From positions 1 to 64,000 of the forward strand of contig CAZSDW010000009.1 in NCBI GenBank assembly GCA_964605705.1: a DNA stretch of 64,000 nt. Reading direction: 5' to 3'. Under the pieces are notes generated by a model. That model saw only the letters and a list, made by a program, of their open reading frames with translations, was not told the DNA's origin and made no database searches. A program made the position numbers and the translations under genes. Source of the DNA: CAZSDW01 sp964605705. GTDB taxonomy: Bacteria > Fidelibacterota > UBA2242. Position 1 is the stretch's first letter. Each line of letters starts with the position of its first letter. This document shows positions 35,525 through 44,804 of this stretch, one piece after another.

Positions 35525-35917
35525 ATGGGAAGGTCTATCAAAAAGCTGTATTATTCTATTGGTGAAGTCAGCGAAAAAACTGACTTGAAACAGTATGTTT
35601 TACGCTATTGGGAATCGGAATTTCCTTCGCTGGCTCCATCAAAGAACCGTGCTGGAAACCGGGTTTATCGTGAAAAAGATATTACCTTGATTCAATATAT
35701 CAAACACCTGCTTTACGATAAGAAATTCACTATCGAGGGTGCCAAGCAAAAGCTGAAATCTTTGAAACCGGAAGATCTTCAGCGATTCAGCGAAACTGGT
35801 GATATCAATGATATTGATCAGGAAAAATATACCGATACTCAATTATTGGAAGTAGTTCGAAAGATTAAGCGGGGGCTCACGGAGATATTGGAACTTCTCA
35901 ATGATTGGGAATCCTGA
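35525..35917 (+). CDS. MerR-family transcriptional regulator
   Basis: A 130-residue DNA-binding protein. The N-terminal winged helix (about 5-75) has YYSIGEVSEKTDLKQYVLRYWE followed by RVYREKDITLIQYIKHLLYD, the standard MerR helix-turn-helix and wing. A long dimerisation helix makes up the rest. There is no C-terminal ligand domain and no Cys cluster, so it resembles the short MerR proteins with unknown effector seen widely in this bacterial group. Target genes are not evident. Confidence 0.92.
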   Translation: MGRSIKKLYYSIGEVSEKTDLKQYVLRYWESEFPSLAPSKNRAGNRVYREKDITLIQYIKHLLYDKKFTIEGAKQKLKSLKPEDLQRFSETGDINDIDQEKYTDTQLLEVVRKIKRGLTEILELLNDWES

Positions 35918-35927
35918 TACCTTTTTA

Positions 35928-35956
35928 TAGACATCCCAGTAAAAATCTCTTATATT
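35928..35956 (+). promoter_or_regulatory. Probable sigma-70 promoter of tRNA-Pro
   Basis: TAGACA (35928-35933) and TATATT (35951-35956) are 17 bases apart, ending 17 bases before the tRNA 5' end. Confidence 0.6.
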
Positions 35957-35973
35957 ACAGGGCTTTTTGAGTT

Positions 35974-36048
35974 CGGAGCGTAGCGCAGTCCGGCTAGCGC
36001 ACCTGAATGGGGTTCAGGGGGTCGTAGGTTCAAATCCTATCGCTCCGA
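35974..36048 (+). tRNA. tRNA-Pro (anticodon GGG)
   Basis: The acceptor stem CGGAGCG/CGCTCCG is perfectly paired. The D-stem is GCGC/GCGC. The anticodon stem CCTGA/TCAGG holds the loop ATGGGGT with anticodon GGG. The T-arm is GTAGG TTCAAAT CCTAT and the discriminator is A. The CCA end is not encoded. Confidence 0.95.
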
Positions 36049-36072
36049 CAATGTATCGGTACTTTGATAAAA

Positions 36073-36099
36073 AAGGGAGTTTTTATGCTCCCTTATTTT
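36073..36099 (+). terminator. Rho-independent terminator after tRNA-Pro
   Basis: AAGGGAG and CTCCCTT form a 7-bp stem with an 8-base loop, followed by ATTTTG. It lies 25 bases after the tRNA. Confidence 0.7.
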
Positions 36100-36175
36100 G
36101 TTTGATGTTTTGATTTATCTGAACAAGATCAACTTTTAATATTGAAAGTTGTTTTTAAAGGAGCCTAAAAATTAA

Positions 36176-37102
36176 ATGGCACTGTACATCAAATTTACTC
36201 CGACATTGACTGCAGCTGAAAATTTCCCGCAATATTTGAAACGTGTCCAAGCGCTCGGATATAAAGGAATCTATTTCAACCTTAGCGATATTAATGCGAC
36301 AAAAACAGTACTTGTTGATCGGGAAATTCTAAGAAAAGTTATTAAGCAAACAAAAAAGCAGGGCTTAAAAACTGCTCTGATTGTTAAGGGATTTTACAAT
36401 GAATCGCTTTATCGTAATGAATATTTCACGGCTCCCATGTCTCGTCAGGGCGTCAGCTACGTTCCGAAAATGAATTATTTTCCGATCTGTCCCAATAATC
36501 CGATCGGGCTGAAATTATTGATTAGCAATTTGAATGAGTATCTATCAGAATTTTCCACGGACCACATTTATCTTGAACATTTTCAGTTTCCTTTTAACTG
36601 GATGGTTGAAGATCTGGACATTCAGGATAAAATCCCGCAGTTCTGTTATTGTCCGTTCTGTATTACCGAATTCAGCTCTATGGTCGGTGAAATCATTACC
36701 AGTGGCGAACAGATCCACGATTTAATGACTGAATGGCTGGAATGGCGGGTGGAGGTGATTCTGGACCTTATATCCGAGCTTAGAGCAGAGCTGTCTAAAC
36801 AAGTCCAGTTGACAATTGCTCTTCCGCCTTTGGCAATCATTGATCTCTCATTTTCAACCGGTCAGTTACCCCATAATTTAATCGAGGAGGGTGTCAATAT
36901 CTCTCCACAGCTTTATCACTTAAAGGCGAATAAAAAACTTATCTGGATAGAAGATATCCTGGATCAGTACAAAATTGATTTAAACTACAGAAAAATATTC
37001 CCCATTTTTGAATACAATAACCAAACTGAATTCAACTATCTGGTACAGTTTGAAAATCAGTTCGGCGGTTTGATATTGCAGCCAGGTCCAGATATAATAT
37101 AA
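36176..37102 (+). CDS. Putative TIM-barrel (glycoside-hydrolase-like) protein, function unknown
   Basis: A 308-residue soluble protein that I can place only at fold level. Alternating strand/helix segments (GYKGIYFNLSDI, GLKTALIVKGFY, HIYLEHFQFPFNW, VQLTIALPPLAII) look like a (beta/alpha)8 barrel. YLEHFQFPF followed by CYCPFC about 25 residues later recalls the L-D-Y-x-R-x-P and CxCxxC pattern of uncharacterised family-10-like glycosidases, with Glu in place of the usual Asp. There is no signal peptide. AAAGGAG precedes the ATG. It is followed after 145 bases by a GH38-like pseudoenzyme, so the two may act together. Confidence 0.6.
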   Translation: MALYIKFTPTLTAAENFPQYLKRVQALGYKGIYFNLSDINATKTVLVDREILRKVIKQTKKQGLKTALIVKGFYNESLYRNEYFTAPMSRQGVSYVPKMNYFPICPNNPIGLKLLISNLNEYLSEFSTDHIYLEHFQFPFNWMVEDLDIQDKIPQFCYCPFCITEFSSMVGEIITSGEQIHDLMTEWLEWRVEVILDLISELRAELSKQVQLTIALPPLAIIDLSFSTGQLPHNLIEEGVNISPQLYHLKANKKLIWIEDILDQYKIDLNYRKIFPIFEYNNQTEFNYLVQFENQFGGLILQPGPDII

Positions 37103-37247
37103 TATATTGCAGAAAAGGACGAACTCTGAATTTATTTTGGGTATTGTATTTTGAAAATAGACACATTATATTTAATCAGAGATTCGAAAGCATTGGGGCA
37201 AATGTGAGTAGAATTGCATTTTAATTAGTGGTGGGAGCCTATATAAG

Positions 37248-39740
37248 TTGAGAACCTCTGTAATAAGGGTTTTGTCTCAGTCAATCAATGCCGATGAGAT
37301 AGTTGATCCGGCATCTTTGGAAAGCACCAAACGATTTATCCATCTGCTGGAATCATCACACAAAGATGGTGTTTATCATATAACCTTCCATGCAAAATAT
37401 CTGCAATCACTGGTCAATACTGACTCTAACTGGATTAATACACTTCGGAAACTTGGAGAAGCAAAGCAGTTATACTGTGGACCGTGGTATATGCTTCCAA
37501 ACGATTGTCTGGCAAACGCTGAAACACTTGTCCGGAATCTCTTTTTAGGCAGTAAAATTTGTTATCATCTCGGCAATGTAATGAAGGTGGGATATTCAGC
37601 CCTGAGCTGTAATAATAATTCTCAATTACCCCAAATTTTCAATGGATTTAATATCGATACAATTTGCGTTCCGGTTTCAATTTCTCAGCATCTGCCGAAA
37701 GAATTTTTCTGGGAAGGTGTGGATGGCAGTAAAGCCCTGGTTTTAAGTTCTATTGTTATCAATACTCAAGAATCTGTAGAGCCGACCCGGCTCGATGAAA
37801 TCATTGCTTATCTGACTAACGACGATCGCGCTCTTTCTGAAACACCAATAATCATTATCGAAAATAACCAATCCGAATCCGAACGGACGAATTTTAAACA
37901 GATTATTGATTACCTGAATGCGAGTGAAAAAATTCAAACGGAATTTATCTCTTTGCCGGATCACTTTTGGAAAGTCAAGGATGCTGTATCGAAACAAGAA
38001 ATCAGGACACTGACCCGCGAGGTCATCCCTGATCCCGGTTTTTCGCAGATGACATATATCAAGTGTATGCGAATTCGGAGCAGGAATTCAAATGTGGTCC
38101 AGACACTTCAATATTATGCGGAACCTTGGAGCGTAATTCAACAGTGCGTCAGTGATGAAAATTTGAGCCTGGAAATTCAGGATTGCTGGGAACTTCTCCT
38201 GACCCTTCAGTCTGTGATAAATGATTGTTCTGAGTATGATCGAATCAGTAAAAACGTGATTCGCAACCAGTATAATAAGCTCTTAAGCAAAATTGATCGG
38301 GCATTTATAAAAGCGGCTGATGTGGTTGTGAAAAAAATTAAACTGCCCAAAAATAGGAATGAATACTATTTTACGGTCATCAACCCGCTGCCCTACAATC
38401 GGACAAAAATTACCGGTGTTGAACTCGAAATCCCCAGCAGTCTTGCTTTGGAAAATATCTCGATTGAAGATTTATCCGGCAGAAAACTTCCCAGCGTTTT
38501 GGTCAGTAAATCAGACGTGTCACCGGTATTTGATCACCACGATGACATTGCTAAATCCCGTTATCGCTGTTACCTGGAGCTGAGTAATTTCCCGGCACTG
38601 GGCTATAAAACTTTTAAAATTGTCCCGGTTCAAAAATCAGCCCAATTTCGCAGAAAAAATATTATTACTGCTGAACATACCCTTGAAAATGATTTTATTC
38701 GCGTGGCAATCAATGCCAATGGTAGCTTTAATATCTATTCCAAAGAGACCGGTGTGATCTACAAAGATCTGGGATATTTTGTTGATACGATTCAAACCGA
38801 TCCGGGCAATCCTGATGAGATAAAAACAATTAAGAGTACGACCTTATCACCCGTTATCAGCCAATTTGAAAACAGTGCCTTGCTGGGCTCATTCAAAATT
38901 GAATACAGCTGGAGCCAGTCCGACAATATCGAAAATAACCGGGTGAATATCACCATCGTATTATCTCTGGACCGGCTGTCAAGATATGTTGATATAACGA
39001 TTGATATTGTGGACAAAGCGCTCAATCATAAAATCGCATACTTTTTTCCGGTACATTTTAAAGCAGATCATATCTATTCCGATATTCGATTCGATTTACA
39101 GGATATTTCGCCTATCGTAAATATAAAAAATCTGGACCATCATCCTATGTCGCTGAACTCGCTGGTTGGTCTGTGTGGTGAGATTGCCGGTTTCGCGATT
39201 ATCAGTAAAGAGATCCATTTAGCCCATGTGACAACGAAAAAGCATCCGTCGGTTTCACTCCCAATTATTGATAAAATTGCCCATCAATCAATACCTCCGA
39301 AAGGGAATAATACCGCAATTCTAAAATATCATTTGTCCTTTTATCCCTATATTGGCGGCTGGGAGAATGGACAGATTTTATACGATGCATATAACCGATT
39401 ATTCGAGATGAAATCTTTTATGATAGGCGAAACTGACGGCAGCCTGCCTTCGCAAATGGAATTTATCAAGATCAAACCCTCGAATCTCTGCTTTTCGGTG
39501 TTAAAAACCAGCGAAACCGGGAATGTAATTTTACGCTTTTTCAACCCGACTGTGAAATTTATCGACGGAAGTATCGTCTCTCATTATCCGCTTATCAGCG
39601 CGAAGGTCATGTCGCTCGAAGAATATATCATTGATACGCTTGAATTGAAGGATGAACATGAAATCACACTCCTGGTTCCTCCTAAAAAAATCATGACCAT
39701 CGAGTTGCGAATGCGATGTAAAGAAAAAAATGCTGCTTGA
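37248..39740 (+). CDS. GH38 alpha-mannosidase-like protein lacking the catalytic and zinc residues
   Basis: An 830-residue protein that follows the GH38 layout. The N-terminal domain contains GPWYMLPNDCLANAETLVRN, VMKVGYSALS...SQLPQIFNGF and FFWEGVDGSKALVLS. A helical middle (about 290-360) and large beta-sandwich domains follow, with HTLENDFIRVAINANGSF-like strands. The expected zinc-site motif near the N-terminus (H-x-H-x-D) is absent. The nucleophile Asp position, normally P-D-S/T-F-G after KVGY, is occupied by Leu119. The H-D-S motif of the helical domain reads LQSVINDCSEYD (about 320-331). It is therefore probably inactive as a glycosidase. It starts with TTG. Confidence 0.8.
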   Translation: MRTSVIRVLSQSINADEIVDPASLESTKRFIHLLESSHKDGVYHITFHAKYLQSLVNTDSNWINTLRKLGEAKQLYCGPWYMLPNDCLANAETLVRNLFLGSKICYHLGNVMKVGYSALSCNNNSQLPQIFNGFNIDTICVPVSISQHLPKEFFWEGVDGSKALVLSSIVINTQESVEPTRLDEIIAYLTNDDRALSETPIIIIENNQSESERTNFKQIIDYLNASEKIQTEFISLPDHFWKVKDAVSKQEIRTLTREVIPDPGFSQMTYIKCMRIRSRNSNVVQTLQYYAEPWSVIQQCVSDENLSLEIQDCWELLLTLQSVINDCSEYDRISKNVIRNQYNKLLSKIDRAFIKAADVVVKKIKLPKNRNEYYFTVINPLPYNRTKITGVELEIPSSLALENISIEDLSGRKLPSVLVSKSDVSPVFDHHDDIAKSRYRCYLELSNFPALGYKTFKIVPVQKSAQFRRKNIITAEHTLENDFIRVAINANGSFNIYSKETGVIYKDLGYFVDTIQTDPGNPDEIKTIKSTTLSPVISQFENSALLGSFKIEYSWSQSDNIENNRVNITIVLSLDRLSRYVDITIDIVDKALNHKIAYFFPVHFKADHIYSDIRFDLQDISPIVNIKNLDHHPMSLNSLVGLCGEIAGFAIISKEIHLAHVTTKKHPSVSLPIIDKIAHQSIPPKGNNTAILKYHLSFYPYIGGWENGQILYDAYNRLFEMKSFMIGETDGSLPSQMEFIKIKPSNLCFSVLKTSETGNVILRFFNPTVKFIDGSIVSHYPLISAKVMSLEEYIIDTLELKDEHEITLLVPPKKIMTIELRMRCKEKNAA

Positions 39741-39889
39741 TCTGCGCTAATGATAATTATTGATAAATTTTAAAATCCTTTTTGCCTCTTTCAAAAATAA
39801 TCCTGAAATTCCACCCGTCAAGTTGATTGAGTCGTATCAAAAAATATGATGATTTTAGTGCATGGGATTTTGGAGGAGATAAGCAGGAT

Positions 39890-40714
39890 TTGAAAAAATT
39901 ACTCCTCTTTATTTTTTTTATAATAGTCATTCTATCCGGGATTTTTATTTTAAAAAAGGAACCGGATATCCAGCCGATCAAGCCAGTCAGTCCGACAGAA
40001 TTTCGCATTATGAGTTATAATATTCATCATGGCGTCGGGACGGATGGTATGTACAGTTTATCGCGAATTGTTGCTGTTATCCGGGAACAGTCTCCACAGC
40101 TTATCTGTCTGAACGAAGTGGATTATAAAACCGAACGAACATACCGGGATGACCAGGCTCGGATCATTGCTGCCGAGCTGGGTATGGAATTTACCTATGC
40201 CAGAAATATGCCGTTTCAAGGGGGTTGGTATGGAACCGCTATTCTATCCAAATTTCCAATCGATTTCTCCGAGAATAAAATTATATCCAATCGTAATCAG
40301 GAAGAGGGTGAACGACGGGCTGTGCTGCATACCATTATTAACATTAACGGAAAGCAATTGCACTTTTATGGTACGCAATTCAGTCCGGATACTGTAAAAA
40401 GTTCTACCGAAGTCGGAGAGCTTCTGAATATCATTCTGAATTGGGGTTTGACCAATCCGGTGATTCTATCCGGTGATTTAAACCTGGATCCCGGTACCAG
40501 CCACATCACTGAATTGAGCTATTACTTCTATGACCTGGGATCGCTGGTGGAAGAGCAACCATTTACTTTTCCATCCAGGAATCCCGATAAAAGAGTCGAT
40601 TATATTTTTATGAATGATAAACTGGTTCCGGTATCAATATTTTCCGCGAATAAAGAAAATTCACAAATTGCCAGTAATCATCTTCCGTTAGTAGCAAGGT
40701 TCAGAATTAAATGA
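39890..40714 (+). CDS. Endonuclease/exonuclease/phosphatase-family protein with N-terminal membrane anchor
   Basis: A protein of about 274 residues. An N-terminal hydrophobic segment (KKLLLFIFFIIVILSGIFIL) would anchor or export it. The catalytic domain shows the metal- and phosphate-binding motifs MSYNIHHG, CLNEVD, GTAILSKFPI, SGDLNLDPG and a final SNHLPLVARF. This superfamily cleaves phosphodiesters in nucleic acids, phospholipids or inositol phosphates, so the substrate is open. I favour TTG 39890 because GGAGGAG lies 11 bases upstream and the anchor begins there. An in-frame TTG at 39827 would add 21 polar residues. Confidence 0.82.
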   Translation: MKKLLLFIFFIIVILSGIFILKKEPDIQPIKPVSPTEFRIMSYNIHHGVGTDGMYSLSRIVAVIREQSPQLICLNEVDYKTERTYRDDQARIIAAELGMEFTYARNMPFQGGWYGTAILSKFPIDFSENKIISNRNQEEGERRAVLHTIININGKQLHFYGTQFSPDTVKSSTEVGELLNIILNWGLTNPVILSGDLNLDPGTSHITELSYYFYDLGSLVEEQPFTFPSRNPDKRVDYIFMNDKLVPVSIFSANKENSQIASNHLPLVARFRIK

Positions 40715-40753
40715 TTGAAGTAAATTCTAATATCAAATTTAGATAGGATTTTC

Positions 40754-42289
40754 ATGGATAATTTCTTAAAAGAATTGGGCATTAAGAAAGTCAATTTTGG
40801 TGCGACGACGGGTGCCTCTGAGGGCTGGATCAGAACCAGTGGAAAAGAGTTGGTCAGTTATTCGCCAATTGACGGAAAACCGATAGCCAGCGTCATTCAG
40901 GCGACTGCCGAAGATTATGAAACGGTACTATATAGTGCCAAAGCGGCTTTCGAAAAATGGCGCATGTTGCCGGCACCGAAACGAGGATCGATCGTTCGGG
41001 AAATTGGTGACATTCTAAGGAAATATAAAGAACCTCTAGGTAAACTTGTGACCCTTGAAATGGGGAAAATAAAGGCAGAGGGAGTGGGTGAGGTTCAGGA
41101 AATGATTGACATTGCCGATTTCGCGGTAGGACAAAGCCGAATGCTTTATGGTGCGACCATGCACAGTGAACGTCCCAGGCACCGCATGTACGATCAATAT
41201 CACCCCTATGGCGCTGTGGGAATTATTACAGCGTTTAACTTTCCAGTCGCGGTCTGGGCTTGGAACTCCCTGATTGCAGCCATCTGTGGCGATGTCTGTG
41301 TCTGGAAACCCAGTTCAAAAACCCCGCTTGCGGCGATAGCAGTTCAGAATATTATCGCGCCGGTTGTGGATAAATATGATTTAAACGGTGTGTTCAACCT
41401 GATTATCGGCAAGGGTTCTGAAGTTGGCGAACTGTTAATAAATGATAAGCGGGTACCACTGGTCAGCATGACCGGCAGTACTGCGATGGGTAAGCGGATC
41501 AGCGAAGCTGTCGGTAAGCGTTTGGGACGTACAATTCTTGAATTGGGTGGTAATAATGCAATTATTGTCACCGAGGATGCCGATCTTGATATGGCAGTCC
41601 GGGCGACCCTGTTTGGCGCGGTTGGAACAGCAGGGCAGCGCTGCACATCGACCCGCCGGATTATCATTCAAAAATCAGTGAAAGAAAAATTTGTCGGCAG
41701 TCTTCTAAAAGCCTACTCCCAGGTACCAATCGGTAATCCGCTGGAAGACGGCGTACTGATGGGACCGCTCATCGATCAATCTGCTATTGATTTGATGATG
41801 AACGCGATCAAAGAGGCAAAGAGAGCCGGAGCAAAATTATTTTATGGTGGAAATCTTTACAAAATCGAAGAGCTGGCAGGTGGATTTTATGTAGAGCCGA
41901 CGATCATGGAGGCAAAGAACGAGTATAAGATTGTCCAGGAAGAGACTTTTGCACCGATTCTATATATAATTGAATATGATGATTTTGATGAAGCCATCCG
42001 AATTCACAATGATGTTCCCCAGGGATTAAGCTCGGCGATTTTTACATCGTCGATGCACTACCAGGAACAATTTCTTTCACACGTTGGCTCGGATTGCGGG
42101 ATTGCAAATGTCAACATTGGGACCTCCGGTGCTGAAATCGGTGGCGCTTTTGGCGGTGAAAAAGATACCGGCGGAGGTCGTGAATCGGGCTCCGATGCCT
42201 GGAAAGCTTATATGCGCCGCCAAACCAATACAATTAACTGGGGCAGGGAGCTGCCACTGGCGCAGGGCATTAAATTTGAGGTCGATTAG
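40754..42289 (+). CDS. amaB: ALDH7-family aldehyde dehydrogenase (alpha-aminoadipic semialdehyde type)
   Basis: A 511-residue NAD-dependent dehydrogenase of the antiquitin (ALDH7) group, which oxidises alpha-aminoadipate semialdehyde in lysine breakdown. Evidence is ITAFNFPVAVWAWNS, the catalytic Glu in ILELGGNNA, the Cys in GTAGQRCTSTRR and the group-specific C-terminal run NIGTSGAEIGGAFGGEKDTG followed by GRESGSDAWKAYMRRQTNT. No other lysine-catabolic gene is adjacent, so a broader detoxifying role is also possible. A terminator follows at 42346. Confidence 0.9.
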   Translation: MDNFLKELGIKKVNFGATTGASEGWIRTSGKELVSYSPIDGKPIASVIQATAEDYETVLYSAKAAFEKWRMLPAPKRGSIVREIGDILRKYKEPLGKLVTLEMGKIKAEGVGEVQEMIDIADFAVGQSRMLYGATMHSERPRHRMYDQYHPYGAVGIITAFNFPVAVWAWNSLIAAICGDVCVWKPSSKTPLAAIAVQNIIAPVVDKYDLNGVFNLIIGKGSEVGELLINDKRVPLVSMTGSTAMGKRISEAVGKRLGRTILELGGNNAIIVTEDADLDMAVRATLFGAVGTAGQRCTSTRRIIIQKSVKEKFVGSLLKAYSQVPIGNPLEDGVLMGPLIDQSAIDLMMNAIKEAKRAGAKLFYGGNLYKIEELAGGFYVEPTIMEAKNEYKIVQEETFAPILYIIEYDDFDEAIRIHNDVPQGLSSAIFTSSMHYQEQFLSHVGSDCGIANVNIGTSGAEIGGAFGGEKDTGGGRESGSDAWKAYMRRQTNTINWGRELPLAQGIKFEVD

Positions 42290-42345
42290 CATAAAATATT
42301 AGAAATGGGATAAACGGCTCATCCGTCAAAATTCAGGGGAGAACG

Positions 42346-42382
42346 CAAAGGGCAGGAACTTTACCTGTCCTTTGTTTTTTTT
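42346..42382 (+). terminator. Rho-independent terminator after the ALDH7 gene
   Basis: CAAAGGGCAGG and CCTGTCCTTTG form an 11-bp stem (one G-U pair) with a 7-base loop, followed by eight T residues. It ends only 17 bases before the rsmI ATG. Confidence 0.9.
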
Positions 42383-42399
42383 AGATGCTAAATTAATCT

Positions 42400-43104
42400 A
42401 TGAGCAATTCCGGAATTCTCTATATTGTTGCAACTCCGATTGGCAATCTGGATGATATCACTTTGAGGGCGATTGAAATATTGAAATCAGTGGATCTGAT
42501 CGCCTGTGAAGATACCCGCCATTCATCGAAATTGCTAAGTCATTACAATATATCGACAAAAAAGATTAGTTATTATGATCAAATTGAAGAGCGGCGCAGT
42601 AATGAAATTGTGCAGAAATTAGGCTCGGGAATGAACATTGCCCTGATCTCCGATGCCGGGACGCCGGGGATCAGCGATCCTGGATTTCGTCTGATCCAAA
42701 AGGCGCTTGAAGCGGAAATTTCGGTGATTCCCATTCCGGGACCTTCTTCAATTCTATCGGCGCTGGTGAGTTCCGGTTTTGCAACCGACCGGTTTACGTT
42801 TGAAGGATTTTTACCCCGAAAAAAAGGACGAAAAACGCGGCTGGAAGCGCTGGCTGTAGAATCCCGTACGATGATAATATTTGAAAGTCCCCTGCGATTG
42901 TTAAAAACTCTTGACGATCTCGCTGAATATTTTGGGGAGCGAAATATTTCGATCGGAAGGGAAATGACCAAATACTATGAAGAATATATTCGTGGAACCA
43001 TATCCGAAGTTTCAGCATTTTTCAGGGAGAAAAAACCAAAAGGCGAATTTGTCATTGTCATCGAAGGTCTGACGCGCAAAAATAAAAAGCAGGCAACTGA
43101 CTGA
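42400..43104 (+). CDS. rsmI: 16S rRNA (cytidine-1402-2'-O)-methyltransferase
   Basis: RsmI methylates the ribose of C1402 in the decoding centre using SAM. The 234-residue protein begins with the family block LYIVATPIGNLDDITLRAIE. It continues with ACEDTRHSSKLLSHY, LISDAGTPGISDPG, PGPSSILSALVSSG and FEGFLPRKKGRK, all typical of the tetrapyrrole-methylase-fold RsmI group. The short distance to the upstream terminator implies its promoter lies in or before that hairpin. Confidence 0.95.
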   Translation: MSNSGILYIVATPIGNLDDITLRAIEILKSVDLIACEDTRHSSKLLSHYNISTKKISYYDQIEERRSNEIVQKLGSGMNIALISDAGTPGISDPGFRLIQKALEAEISVIPIPGPSSILSALVSSGFATDRFTFEGFLPRKKGRKTRLEALAVESRTMIIFESPLRLLKTLDDLAEYFGERNISIGREMTKYYEEYIRGTISEVSAFFREKKPKGEFVIVIEGLTRKNKKQATD

Positions 43105-43112
43105 ATAGAATA

Positions 43113-44288
43113 ATGGAAAATTACCAAAACGCCAAATCGGTAGTTGCGCTTGTCAAATGTGAATCTTATGAGATTGAAGAAGTTCGTTCGGGTGTGGCGC
43201 TCGGAATTGAACTGCTGGGCGGAATCCAAAATATATTCACTGTTGGCGAGAAAAAGATCCTTCTAAAACCCAATGCTTTAATTGGCAAGTCGCCGGAGTT
43301 GTGCGTCACTACCCATCCGACGGTTTTTCAGGCAGTCGCCGAATTTGTCATCAAGGCTGGATTTAAGGTAAGTTATGGTGATTCACCGGCATTTGGCAAA
43401 CCGGCGACCGTGCTGGAAAAGATCGGAATCTCAAAAATAGCAGCAGAATTAGGTGTTCCACTGGCTGACTTTGAAAACGGGGAGTTCGTATCATTTCCCG
43501 AAGGTAAGCGCTACCGGCAGTTTAAAATTGCCCGGGGAGTCTTAGCCAGCGATGGACTTATCAGCCTGCCAAAACTGAAGACTCACAATTTTACAAAAAT
43601 GACCGGTTCGGTGAAAAATCAGTTTGGCTGCATCCCCGGTTTTTCAAAACCTGAATTTCATGTGAAATTACCGGATTCCCGGGATTTTTCTGAAATGCTG
43701 GTTGATCTTAATCGCTTTTTAAAATCCAAACTATTTGTCATGGACGCGATTGAATCGATGGAGGGCAATGGTCCCAGCAGCGGAGATCCAGTCAAGACAA
43801 ATGTACTCCTGTTTTCGACCGATCCCGTTGCAATGGATTCGGTTGCCTGCCGGTTGATTTACCTCAAACCTGAACGAGTGCTGACCAATCTCAGAGGCGC
43901 TGATTTTGGTCTGGGAAAGTTTGAAGAGCAGGAAATAGAAATTATCGGCGAGGATTTGGATCGTTTTATTCAGAAAAGTTTCAAAGTCGATCGCAGCCCT
44001 AATCTGAAAGATGCATCATCCTGGAAATATAAAATTGCCAAAACACTTCTGGCAAATAAACCGGTGATTGATGATAGTTTATGTCGGCGCTGTGGGATGT
44101 GTGTCGATCAGTGTCCGATGAATCCAAAAGCCATGGCATGGAAAGATAATAATAAAATTGCGCCGCCGGTTTATAATTACGAAAAATGTATCCGCTGTTA
44201 CTGCTGTCAGGAAATTTGTCCACATCGATCCATCAGCGTCAGGAAACCTGCTCTGCGAAAACTGGTCGATATATTATATCCATTTTAA
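43113..44288 (+). CDS. DUF362 domain protein with two C-terminal 4Fe-4S clusters
   Basis: A 391-residue cytoplasmic iron-sulfur protein. The DUF362 domain (about 5-295) includes ILLKPNALIGKSPE, VSYGDSPAFG and LKTHNFTKMTGSVKNQFG. A bacterial-type ferredoxin domain follows (about 325-385) with CRRCGMCVDQCP and CIRCYCCQEICP, binding two [4Fe-4S] clusters. The family is common in anaerobes and its reaction is unknown; redox transfer is the only supported inference. It starts nine bases after rsmI and is followed after 11 bases by a small membrane protein. Confidence 0.88.
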   Translation: MENYQNAKSVVALVKCESYEIEEVRSGVALGIELLGGIQNIFTVGEKKILLKPNALIGKSPELCVTTHPTVFQAVAEFVIKAGFKVSYGDSPAFGKPATVLEKIGISKIAAELGVPLADFENGEFVSFPEGKRYRQFKIARGVLASDGLISLPKLKTHNFTKMTGSVKNQFGCIPGFSKPEFHVKLPDSRDFSEMLVDLNRFLKSKLFVMDAIESMEGNGPSSGDPVKTNVLLFSTDPVAMDSVACRLIYLKPERVLTNLRGADFGLGKFEEQEIEIIGEDLDRFIQKSFKVDRSPNLKDASSWKYKIAKTLLANKPVIDDSLCRRCGMCVDQCPMNPKAMAWKDNNKIAPPVYNYEKCIRCYCCQEICPHRSISVRKPALRKLVDILYPF

Positions 44289-44299
44289 AAAGGGCTTAT

Positions 44300-44677
44300 A
44301 TGATCTGGTTCTACTTTATTGAAGGAATTTTTATTGGGCTTATAGCATTACTGCTGTTTTTTCAAACAGCGCTGGTAAAAAGATTCTTGAATTGGATCAA
44401 TCAGCGCAGCCTGTTTATATTGCCTGGAATTTTCGAGATTGTCCTTGGTTTGGCAACCGTATATTTGCGACAGAAAACAGCTCTGAAGGCACTGGTCACA
44501 ATCGTAGGACTGATGTTGTTTATCGATGGTGTGTTTTACTTGCTGACTTCAGAAAAGCTGAGTAAAACGTTTGATTGGCTGATGACTCTCGAAGACCGGA
44601 GTTTTCGGACTTACAGCATTTTTATCGTGATTATTTCGCTTGGCTTGTTAGCGGCAGCTTTATTGCCCGTGAAATAA
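44300..44677 (+). CDS. Small integral membrane protein, function unknown
   Basis: A 125-residue protein with about four predicted membrane spans (about 4-23, 36-53, 60-80, 101-121). It has no recognised catalytic motif. Charged loops (FLNWINQRS, TLEDRSFRT) separate the spans. I use the ATG at 44300, just after AAAAAGGG. A longer in-frame start at 44186 would lie inside the DUF362 gene. It probably shares that operon. Confidence 0.7.
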   Translation: MIWFYFIEGIFIGLIALLLFFQTALVKRFLNWINQRSLFILPGIFEIVLGLATVYLRQKTALKALVTIVGLMLFIDGVFYLLTSEKLSKTFDWLMTLEDRSFRTYSIFIVIISLGLLAAALLPVK

Positions 44678-44734
44678 AATAGATACCGATATTTTTTTAA
44701 ACCTCTTTATTACATAAATAAAACGAAAAAATTG

Positions 44735-44763
44735 TTGACAAAAAATCTAATGAATTATATATT
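44735..44763 (+). promoter_or_regulatory. Probable sigma-70 promoter of the glucan locus
   Basis: TTGACA (44735-44740) and TATATT (44758-44763) are 17 bases apart, about 40 bases before the first GH13 gene. Confidence 0.75.
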
Positions 44764-44804
44764 TCAATGTTTAGTAACTCAGATATGAACAACTGTTGAG
44801 ATGA

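Noticed and set aside
44186..44299. Upstream in-frame start for the small membrane protein
   Set aside because: It would overlap the ferredoxin-domain end of the DUF362 gene; the ATG at 44300 has a ribosome site and begins the first membrane span.
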